From positions 2,108,001 through 2,172,000 of the forward strand of contig SPDT01000004.1 in NCBI GenBank assembly GCA_008477525.1: a DNA stretch of 64,000 nt, in the 5' to 3' direction. Each line of letters opens with the position of its first letter. The stretch's first letter is position 1. The notes under the pieces were generated by a model that saw only the letters and a list, made by a program, of their open reading frames with translations, had not been told where the DNA came from and did not search any database. This document shows, one piece after another, positions 55,174 to 64,000 of the stretch. The position numbers and the translations under genes were made by a program. This DNA is from Hypomyces perniciosus (lineage: Eukaryota > Ascomycota > Sordariomycetes > Hypocreales > Hypocreaceae).

Positions 55174-55883
55174 TTTTATTCCACGGGTCGGAGCTGGTCT
55201 ATTCGGCTTAGGAATTCGGTACGCCCAAGAACGCGTCGAACGACGTGAAGTTTTTTCTAACAGTTGTATCCAGGGTGTCTGTTATTGGAGAGCCGGGGTA
55301 CTCGGCCAATCAGTCTCTTCTGTTTACCTTTTGATTAGGTGTAAACAAAAATCGTAAAAAAAAACTCGTCATGGCTGGCACAGAATGCCGTGCATGTGTT
55401 TTGCAACACAACACCAGGCCGCCCGGGTCATGTCCCGCAGCATCCACAAACCGAGACGCTACACGAGAGGGGGAACCTCTGTCCCTCCACCTCTGGCGGC
55501 TTTGGGTTATATCTTGATGCGGTGTCGGGTGTATCTGGTTGCAGAAAAGGCATGAAAACGGGCGTGCAAGTTAGAATAAGCGTGCAAACGTGCCTTGGGA
55601 GAATGGATACATACGGTTGAATCATATTTTTTTGTCATGAGTCGGGATTGGCCCATTGATATTCACACTAAAGCGATTTTACAAGGTTCATCGTAAGAGT
55701 GAGCATATCGGCGTCAAGGATGATACTCTCACCTTGCAGCAGGTTTTATGTATGATTATGTCACCCCAGCCAGGACCTTCAGCAAAAAAGAAACCAGGGC
55801 TCAGTCAATGTCAATCGAAATGATAAAATAAAAGCAAGAAAAATAATCAATGCCCTTGTTTCGGGGGGCAAAAAATAAATCAA
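55174..55883. other. Intergenic, no gene seen
   Basis: This is the 3' region of the PRPP synthetase gene and the 3' flank of the tRNA gene. Frames at 55390-55625 on both strands carry no recognisable content. Confidence 0.5.
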
Positions 55884-55981
55884 TGCCAAGACAGGGGTTT
55901 GAACCCTGGAATCTCTCGATAGTGGTGAACAAGCATTTGCTAGGCTTAAAACCACCGCCTTAACCACTCGGCCATCTTGGC
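55884..55981 (-). tRNA. tRNA-Leu(UAA) with intron
   Basis: On the minus strand the 98-nt gene has a 7 bp acceptor stem GCCAAGA/TCTTGGC with discriminator A, a D arm TGGCCGAGTGGTTAAGGC (A box), an anticodon stem GTGGT/ACCAC with anticodon TAA (at 55948-55946), a long variable arm (class II, so Leu or Ser) and a T arm with GGGTTCAAACCC (B box). A 17-nt intron lies one base after the anticodon, at 55928-55944, the usual place. The anticodon and class II arm agree on Leu. Confidence 0.92.
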
Positions 55982-56252
55982 TCTGAAACTAGACAGTATG
56001 AGGCCACACTTATTATTGCATACTATGTTGGTACCACGCTATGTGAGTGAAGGCGGTGACACAATTCTGCCACATGAGCTGTACCCTGGTACCGTATACG
56101 TAACCTCACCTTGGTATCCCTGTTCTATACGGAAGACCTCCTGGCATTGTCGTCCGACAAATATTCAGCCTTACCTACGGTTCCCTGAGCTGCATGGAAG
56201 AGAGCCAAGCTCCTATGCTCGCTGATGGGCGAATTTCTCAGCGAGGCTCAAA

Positions 56253-59200
56253 ATGACGACGCAGCTTCTAGCTACGGAGCTAGCTAATCTCATTCAGGAG
56301 AGCAAGAGGAAGCATAATGACCTCCGACAAGTAGGCCTCTCCTCAGCCACATTTTTGATCCGACATGTGCTTATCTCTCCTAGGCAGCTGAGAAATCTCT
56401 TGAGGAGCTGAGGCATCTCGGAAATGTGCCCGAAAATGCAGCACCGGAGTGTATGAATGCCAATTGACCCTTACTCATTCAAAGAGACAACTCACCTTAC
56501 CCATAACTTATAGTGCTCTCACAGAAGCCCAGCTTCGTGAACCCCTTCATCATCGCCTGTGGTACCAAGAACGCAAAGTTCACTGGAATCGCGATTGTCT
56601 GTCTTCAGCGACTCATTGTTGCGCGGGCGCTGCCACGGTCAAAGCTCAACCAGGTCTTGGAGGCGTTGATGCAAGCGTCATCAGCAGGTCTGGACGTGCA
56701 ATTGAAGATATTACAGGCATTACCTTCGTTGTTGCAGAACTACTCCTCGGATTTGAACGGCGGCTTGCTTGTGACTGCTTTGAACATCTGCTTCATTCTG
56801 CAAAGTAGCAAGAATGCCATAGTGAATAATACCTCGGCCGCTACGCTGCAGCAACTCGTGGTTTCAGTGTTTGACAAGGTTGTCGCCGAAGATAGTAAGT
56901 CTTCATATTATTCATGGAGGCAGGATTTCTTACCTTGGGCAGAAAGTGGGAATGACGCCCCCGTCACTGGTGAGGTGCCAATTGCGGATGGCAAGGTGGA
57001 ACTTCGTTCAGCTGCGCTGGACGCCTATCGAGTCAGCAGTCAATAACCCCCATCTTGTGAGGCCGAAACTAATGGTCACAGATTTTCAATGACCTATGTC
57101 TCCTGACTGAGAATCAACGGCCCGAGTTCTTGCGCTTCTCGGGCTTGCCCCAAACATTTGGCTTAGAATTGATTGAATCGGTTATCACGAACCATGCAGC
57201 TGTGTTCACTACTCATCCCGAGCAAGCCCAGGTTCTGCGTGACAGGGTTATGCCTCTCGTTATTAGCGCTCTCAAGGGGAGGCCAACTTTCGCCACAACG
57301 GTGAGACTCGTCCGAATTCTATATACCCTGCTACGTCGACACATTAGCATTTTGCCGTCGGAGTGTGGGGAGGCGCTCTCTATTCTTACAAATCTGCTCG
57401 ACCAAGATACTGCAATCTGGAAGAGAGCGTTGTGCATGGAAGTGTTCCGGGGTATCTTTGCCGAGCATGCTCTGGTGCGTCGCATATTTGCACTATACGA
57501 TGCTAAAGCAGGCGAGCGAGACATCCTGAAGACACTGACTGCGACTTTTGTTCGTATAAGCACCGAAAAACCCGCAGTAATTGGGCTGGGCCATCAGTCT
57601 ACAATGCCAGTTACGGATACAACAGGTTCCTCTAACTCGTCTGACCCGGCTCTCCTCGAGGCCAGTAGCGTGGCCGGGATCATCAGCGGCCCTGTTGCGT
57701 CAGAGATCTCTAATACAGGCATCAGCACGCAGTGGAGCTCCGTCCGCGTTCCGTGCATCGATCAGCTTGACAAGACCGAAGCTCCCGCCATTCCCGAATC
57801 ATACATCTATAGTCTCATTTTGGCATGTCTCTCATCTCTATCTGATGGGCTAGCCAAGTTTATTCTTCCTCTCACTGTCCCCACCGAAAATCGATCTCGA
57901 CGAAGGATTTCCAGGCAGGATGCTGGACGCAGCTCTCCAGCTCCCTCACAACTGGAGGCAGAAAGTTCAGCTCCTCGGGAATCTAGAGAGAGATCGACCT
58001 CTTTTAAGAAGAACCCGGTCCCTATTAATCCACTGGAGCTTGAAGACCACCCGGCCCATCCTGAGGTTAGGATCTGCTCCGATATTGTCGACGAATGTTG
58101 GCCTGCCATCCTTGCTACATGCTCAACTTTCCTATATGCCGCTTTGGACTCAGAGTACTACCATGGGCTTGTCCGAGCATTTCAGAGATTTGCACATGTG
58201 GCTGGGTTATTGCAACTCTCCACGCCCCGGGATGCATTTATAACGACTTTGGGCAAAGCGGCTGTCCCACCCAATGTTTTGAATGCATGTGCAAGTGCTG
58301 GCCAGCCACGATCAGCGGCAGCCACTACACCTACTGAGACCCCGAATAGCATTTTTAGCAATGCCCGGGGTCTCCTGAGTGTTGAAAGCCTAACACCAGG
58401 ATCCCCTTCCGCAGAGAAACAACGGCAAGGGTCAGTTGATACCTCCTCGGCAACCTTGAACACCCGGAACCTGCTCTGCCTGCGGGCTCTACTCAACCTT
58501 GGCATTGCACTTGGCCCAACTCTTGGTCCTGCCTGGGGTATCATACTTGAGACCCTGCAGCAGGCCGATTTTGTACTTTTCGTTACGGGGAAAGCGCCTG
58601 GAAGAACCCCATCTCTCAGCCGGGCCGGCCAGGATCAACTTGGTGATACGGAAGCAAACTCACTCATGGCAAATTTCAGCACCGAAGTTCGGTCGGTCGA
58701 AACTGCTGCATCGAGATTGATCGAAAGTAGCATTGATTTCCCAAATGAGGCATTCGTGGAAGTTGTCGAGGCTATATGCGGGTTGCTCTCAAAGAGGCCC
58801 AGCGAAAGGCCCGAAGCTAGAATTGAGCGGGAATCACCTCCGACCCCTACTAAACCAGCGCAATCCTTATCTGGGCAGCACCGAAGGGTGTTGAGCTTCT
58901 CTATTGCGGCTTCTACGACGTCGAACCAAGAACTTCAGTTCGCGTTGGCCAAACTTTGCGAAATTTCTATGATTAATATGGAGCGACTATTGGCGTATGA
59001 CCCAGACGACTCAGGTTGGGCGCCGTTGACCGAGGAACTGATCAAAACCTTGGAATCCCCTGTAATGAGCCCACCAGTTAGGGTCAGAGCAGCGGAAATC
59101 CTGGCAAAGCTGATGCTTGAGGCTGCCAACGCTACGGGTTCTCTCCCTACCGAAGTTCGTGGGTCGATTCAACTCCGACTACTGGGAGCACTACGAGATG

Positions 59201-61679
59201 CTCTGACGCCATTGAAGGGGAGTGGTCGTGATATCTCTGTCTCCAACGTAGCAACCGACATTGACATACATAGAGTAATCCTGGAGGGTCTGAGAGGCAT
59301 TATCGAGGATTGCGGCGAAAGTCTAGTCAGCGGCTGGGACGTTGCATTCGACATTATCGGAAGTGTTTTCGTAACTAGAGAGTCTAGCTTGGAAGGCCAC
59401 AGAGAAGTCCCCAATGCTCGGGATCTTACTACACGATCATCCAAACTTGTCCGCTCATCTTTCAACTCGCTTCAACTTATTTGTTCGGACTTTCTACCGT
59501 CGTTGCCCAACTCTTGTTTCTTGATTTTGGTCGACACTCTCTACAAGTTCTGCTCTCAAGATGACGACTTGAACATTGCATTGACGGTCATTTTCCCCTT
59601 CTGTTGAGATATCAAGTGTTTATTGTGCTGACAAGCAGCTATTAGACTGTGACTTTCTTCTGGGGTCTTTCCGACTTTTTATCTAAGAAGGATAAGTCGC
59701 TCGATATCACGGCAGATCTCTTCCAGGATGCGGATACATCCAACTTAGTACACTTGGCGGCACATCACAGCAAAGGCTCTGATGCAGCATTGTGGATGTT
59801 ACTGCTTCTTAGGCTTACAGCAGTCGCCTCGGACGACAGACTGGAGTTGCGAAACAGTGCGATCCAAACCCTGCTGCGGATATTTGATGCCTACGGTGAA
59901 AGGCTTAGCCCCGAAGCGTGGTCAACTTGCATAAAGTCTGTCGTATTTAAGCTCCTGTCTTCGCTTCAGGGGGAGCTGAAGGCTGCAGAAGATGATGAAG
60001 TGGATGAAAGCGATCGGTCGGACTGGCATGACACTGCTGTTGTTGTGCTTAATGGTATATCAACCTTGCTTGGTAACTATCTCGAGGTACTAACAGCACA
60101 CCCGTCCTTCAATGATCTTTGGCATGAACTACTTGGGCATTTGGCCGCGCTAGTCGACTTCAAGGTACTCGACATCAACACTGCCACGTTTAAGACTCTG
60201 GGACATGTGCTCTCCCAATCCAGCGATGATGCAAAGCCCACATTCAACGAGACAACGGTCAGGTTTGCCTGGGATCTATGGTCACGAGGTATTCCGATCA
60301 CGAAAGCAGTCAAAGGAAAGGCACAAGACAATCAGAACTGTCTGACTGCCTATGTTGCTGCCCTCTGCGAAGTCTACAGACTAATTCAGGCCGATCTAAC
60401 GGTTGAAAGAGTACAGCGGATACTTACCTTGTTGCGCCAAACAGTCGAAGAAGCTTCTGTTGGGAACTATGTCATGGATATAGAGAACCTTACACCTCTT
60501 CAGGCACAGATCTTGGAAGCAACCCGAATGATCCGCACCGATGTTAAGGGTGTTCCATCGGCCATTATTAAGCAGGTTTCCGAGTTTGTTACTCTTGCTT
60601 TTGATCAAGATCATACAGCGCAATCTGGGTCAAAGCGAACATATATTGCCATGTCGAAGGCGAGTATGCAAATGCTAGAGAGCCTCATTCTGAGCCATTC
60701 CTCAGACGTCGACATTTATAGCAGCGGTGCGGTCTGTGCCGCCCTGTCTGCCATTTGCAGACCGATCGCTCTAAAGTATCAATTCCCCATAACTACAAAA
60801 TCGATCCAACCATGGAGGTTAGCAACTTCATCTGCTTTAGCCATCATACAGGCAACATTACCGCAGCTCAGTCTTCCTGATGTCCCCAAGAATATGACCC
60901 AGGATATCTGGGCCCTGATCGTCGCGATTGCCCACGGCATCCTCAGCGCCGATTGTAACAGCACCCTAACAGGAAGCAACTTGATGGACGACGAAGCAGC
61001 GGATATCACTGCCTTCCACAAGCTTGTAGAGTTAATCATTCCGTCTATCGGATCAGACAACGTGGCGGAGAAGACCCGCAAAGCATATGCGGAGAGTCTG
61101 TTCAAGACGTCGATAATTCACGACCCTACGCCGGCAGACAAGGCCATTATTTACGAAGAGCACGGAGCTGGGCTGTCCAAGCTTTACACACCACGTGCTG
61201 GCCGTACCGTGTCTGTCCCACCGACGCGACGCTCTTTGATAGCCTATGTTGCATTCGAGGAGCTGTTCTCACTCATTTCCGTGGAGCAGCAATCCACGCC
61301 CAAGTGCACTCCATTCAAGCATCCCGAGCTGCCTTCTACCCTTCGAACTCGCATCGCTTGTACCGCGGCGCCGTTCCTCATTCTCCGATGTGCATTGACT
61401 CTCCGCAGCTATATCGCGGACCAGCCCCTCCGAGGCAAGATGCCACAGCCTCTCAGCCAACGGAAGGAGCTGCTCTGGGCGCTGAGAAAGCTGGTCGATC
61501 TGCGGAGCCAGAGCGCAGCAATACCGGCGCTCCAAGGGGCGGATAGTGAGAGCAGGAAACACCTATTGAGGCTTTACCCCTTGTTAGTGAAGGCTTTAGG
61601 GGTGCAAGGGGATGAGAAGGTGTTGGAGTTGCTCAGAGAGGCACTCGATGTTGTTGGGGGTGAGTTGGGCATTGTTTAA
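56253..61679 (+). CDS. mon2: Mon2 homologue, large Arf-GEF-like trafficking protein
   Basis: Five exons (56253-56330, 56384-56450, 56514-57031, 57082-59586, 59646-61679) give 1733 residues, in the size range of Mon2/Ysl2. The protein starts MTTQLLATELANLIQESKRK, then LSQKPSFVNPFIIACGTKNAK, IVCLQRLIVARALPRSKL and LKILQALPSLLQNYS, the N-terminal dimerisation/cyclophilin-binding-like domain of this family, followed by the HEAT-repeat-like body (FSGLPQTFGLELIES, WKRALCMEVFRGIFAEHALV). The Sec7 domain of true Arf-GEFs is absent, as in other Mon2 proteins. It acts with Dop1 at the Golgi and endosome. Splice sites are in phase: donors GTAGGC, GTATGA, GTCAGC and GTCATT. A linker near residues 480-560 is Ser/Pro-rich. 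Confidence 0.9.
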
Positions 61680-62097
61680 TAGGTGTCAAGGCACGGTTTC
61701 GTTCCGATCATGCAACAGCAGATGTGGAAAAGAGCGATCATTGAGGGGAAGGACTGCATATACAGAATGTAAAGCGCTTTATCTGGCAATCGTTAGAATA
61801 TTAGAATATTGAAGTTTACTTGGGCGGTTGGGTTCTAAACTCTGAACACATGGTGTTTCCGCACATGTTTCCACACATGTTTGTTTTCTATGCATGTTTC
61901 CATATGATGGTGGAACTAGACGACATCAAGAGATAATAAATATCACTCTATCTGTGGAATTATCTGCCATTTTTTATGAATCAGACAGTGGTGTTCGTTC
62001 CAGATTATAGCGGGGTGAGCATCTTATCTTCGCGGGGCAAAAGTTGCGAAAATCCACGTCCACTTCGAAATCATTACTTCTCCAACATCCCACCATC
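61680..62097. other. Intergenic, no gene seen
   Basis: This covers the end of the Mon2 gene and the promoter of the Trm7 gene. A small direct repeat of ACATGTTT appears near 61861-61883. Otherwise featureless. Confidence 0.5.
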
Positions 62098-63398
62098 ATG
62101 GGCAAATCCTCCAAAGACAAACGCGACGCCTACTACCGGCTCGCCAAAGAGCAAGGATGGCGCGCCCGAAGCGCCTTTAAGCTGCTGCAACTTGACGAAG
62201 GTCAGTTCTTCTCTCTCTTCTCTTCTCTCTCTTCTCTCCGCTACCAGATGTGTTGCTCACCTAGGGCTGACTTGACTCTGCAGAATTCGACCTCTTCTCC
62301 AACGTCACTCGAGTCGTCGACCTCTGCGCCGCGCCAGGATCCTGGTCCCAAGTCCTCTCCCGCGTGCTCATCAAGGGCGAGACCTTTGGCCGCACAGCAT
62401 GGCAAAACCGCGATGCGCAAATCCGACAGCAAATGCTCAACGTCTTCCCCTCATCCTTCACCCCTACGCAAAAAGCCGCCGTCGAAGAGGCGATAGCACA
62501 GCACAAAGAAGACGCCTCAGCAGACCGTTCTCCTCCCAAGGATGTCAAAATCGTCGCCATTGATTTACAGCCCATCTCGCCCCTAGCCGGAATCACAACC
62601 CTCAGAGCGGACATCACACACCCAGCTACCGTGCCGCTCCTCCTCTCTGCGCTGGATCCAGAGTACGACGCCCAAGCAACCGCAGCAGGATCGCAGGCCC
62701 AGCACCCAGTCGACCTCGTGCTCAGCGACGGCGCGCCAGACGTCACGGGCCTGCACGACCTCGACATCTACGTGCAATCCCAGCTGCTCTTCGCCGCGCT
62801 GAACCTCGCTCTCTGCGTGCTCAAGCCAGGCGGCAAATTCGTCGCCAAGATCTTCCGCGGACGCAACGTGGATGTTTTATATGCGCAACTCAAGATCTTT
62901 TTCGAAAAGGTCATTGTGGCAAAACCCAGGAGTAGTCGGGCCAGCAGTGTCGAGGCCTTTATTGTGTGCTTGAATTTCCGCCCCCCACAGGGATTCCGCG
63001 CCAGTTTGGAAGAGCCGTTGGGTGTGGGACAGAGGCTGGATACGTTGGTCAAGGAGAGGGAGATGCAATTGCCCATTGTGGCAGAGGCTGTTATGCAGTC
63101 CCCCGAGAAGGCTACATGGGACTGTGGTACGATCACCACAACCAGCAGCATTGCACGCGACAATGGGGTCACGGAGTTGGAAGTATACGATGAGGTGACT
63201 GAGGAGAAGGACAGCGAAAAGGGTACGCGGTGGATTGCACCCTTTATTGCTTGTGGAGATCTATCCGCCTTTGACTCCGATGCCTCGTACCAGCTGCCAG
63301 AGGACTATGTCTCTCTAGATCCGGTCCAACCTCCTATTGCACCGCCGTATAAACGCGCGATCGAAATTCGCGCTGGACTATCTAAGCCCCCAAGGTAG
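62098..63398 (+). CDS. trm7: tRNA 2'-O-methyltransferase Trm7 (FtsJ family)
   Basis: Exons 62098-62200 and 62284-63398, joined by an 83-nt intron (GTCAGT...CTGCAG) in phase, give 405 residues. The N-terminus [20 protein letters not shown], followed by [14 protein letters not shown], is the characteristic Trm7 block. The FtsJ catalytic tetrad is visible: K in RSAFKL, D in [10 protein letters not shown] in [11 protein letters not shown] and E in SSVEAFIVC. The SAM-binding loop is [15 protein letters not shown]. Trm7 methylates nucleotides 32 and 34 in the anticodon loop of several tRNAs, with partner proteins. An insertion of about 60 residues (near residues 95-155) with Ala/Pro-rich sequence lies in the catalytic domain and is common in filamentous fungi. 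It is intact. Confidence 0.93.
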
Positions 63399-63566
63399 AA
63401 TACCGAGCAAGAAAACAAACAAAACAAAATTATGTGAAAGGAAACAGTCCAAGAGCAAACCAAGCCATCAATCGTGCCTCATCGAGGGAGACAATGCAAT
63501 ATGCAAAGGATGATAATCCCAAAGCAAAGAAATGAAGAACCACACACTCGCTCTCATACCCCAATC
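63399..63566. other. Short convergent intergenic region
   Basis: This is the space between the 3' end of the Trm7 gene and the 3' end of the second GNAT gene. Only short A-rich runs are seen. Confidence 0.5.
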
Positions 63567-64000
63567 TTATTTGTGGTCTTCTGGTATATCCTTCACGCCA
63601 CCTCCAGGCATCTCCAGCAGTACCAAGCCGGCTGATGGGCCATCGTCCCAGTCGAGAGCACCGAGCTCGCGCTGATACATCTTGGCAGCGGCCTTGTCGT
63701 GCGTCATGAGGATGAGGCCCCGCAGATTGGGCCACTCATCAACCATCTCCTTCAAGGCCCGCATCATCCAGCTTGCCAGGCCTCGTCGTTGGAATTCCTC
63801 AAGGATGAAGACGTCTGTGAGGTAGGCAAATGTGACATAGTCGGTGACAACACGAGCAAGGCCGATGAGTCGGGGGTTGGAACTGTTTGGCCGTCGAGAT
63901 AGTCCATTCTCTGGTAAATCAGTCAGTTTAAGAGTTCCATCCTCATACCAGCCAAGTTTGTGTTGGAATCGTGCAAGGGATGGTGTCGGTGATTGAAGTG
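63567..64000 (-). CDS. GNAT-family acetyltransferase, partial (5' end outside window)
   Basis: A single open minus-strand frame runs from the window edge to the stop at 63567. It reads SLARFQHKLGWY, LIGLARVVTDYVTFAYLTDV, then FILEEFQRRGLASWMMRALK, which holds the acetyl-CoA-binding Arg-Arg-Gly-x-Ala loop, and LILMTHDKAAAKMYQRELGA near the end. This order matches bacterial-type GNATs of about 150-160 residues. The N-terminus is missing because the gene leaves the window. The substrate is not predictable. Convergent with Trm7. Confidence 0.85.
   Translation of the reverse strand, partial: LQSPTPSLARFQHKLGWYEDGTLKLTDLPENGLSRRPNSSNPRLIGLARVVTDYVTFAYLTDVFILEEFQRRGLASWMMRALKEMVDEWPNLRGLILMTHDKAAAKMYQRELGALDWDDGPSAGLVLLEMPGGGVKDIPEDHK

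Noticed and set aside
1..64000. CRISPR arrays, bacterial operons, ribosome binding sites, plasmid origins
   Set aside because: Spliced genes, a tRNA intron and RIP-mutated repeats show this is a fungal chromosome; no spaced direct repeats of CRISPR type were seen.

Overview
The window looks like a chromosome segment of a filamentous ascomycete, most likely Eurotiales (Aspergillus/Penicillium type). The evidence is short GT-AG introns, core proteins that read as Pezizomycotina orthologues, and AT-rich transposon remains whose stop codons are mostly C-to-T changes, the mark of repeat-induced point mutation (RIP). The species is inferred from style, not from a search.

Region 1 (1-17.2 kb) is a graveyard of retroelements. 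A Ty3/gypsy-like element (gag zinc knuckle, protease, start of RT) is broken inside RT by a second, complete Ty3/gypsy-like element bounded by two ~410 bp LTRs (about 3230-3640 and 15201-15612). A 226 bp solo LTR with a perfect 5 bp target duplication sits inside the second element. A Tad/I-type LINE ORF1 on the minus strand follows, abruptly less RIP-mutated beyond about 16.54 kb.

Region 2 (17.2-39.5 kb) is accessory DNA: an intact GNAT acetyltransferase, a protein kinase gene split by about 1.6 kb of repeat DNA, a pseudokinase broken by one stop codon, an extraordinarily intron-rich adenylosuccinate synthetase (ADSS) gene (23 exons reconstructed), remnants of an ABC transporter and of an AMP-forming acyl-CoA ligase, two divergent cytochrome P450 genes, and a divergent pair made of a HET-like gene and a membrane protein. 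The P450s with broken ligase and transporter copies look like a decayed metabolic cluster.

Region 3 (39.5-64 kb) is core genome: a stomatin-like mitochondrial protein, the Mms2 ubiquitin-conjugating enzyme variant, a large disordered Ser-rich protein, a flavoprotein-ankyrin fusion, PRPP synthetase, tRNA-Leu(UAA) with an intron, Mon2, the tRNA methyltransferase Trm7 and a partial second GNAT. Exon joins were built by hand from splice signals and phase; those given with exact coordinates are in frame.

The most unusual object is the ADSS gene at 24975-28075: 22 introns, a 5-nt microexon, an AT-AC intron and one apparent 2-nt frameshift, in a region where neighbouring genes have zero to three introns.
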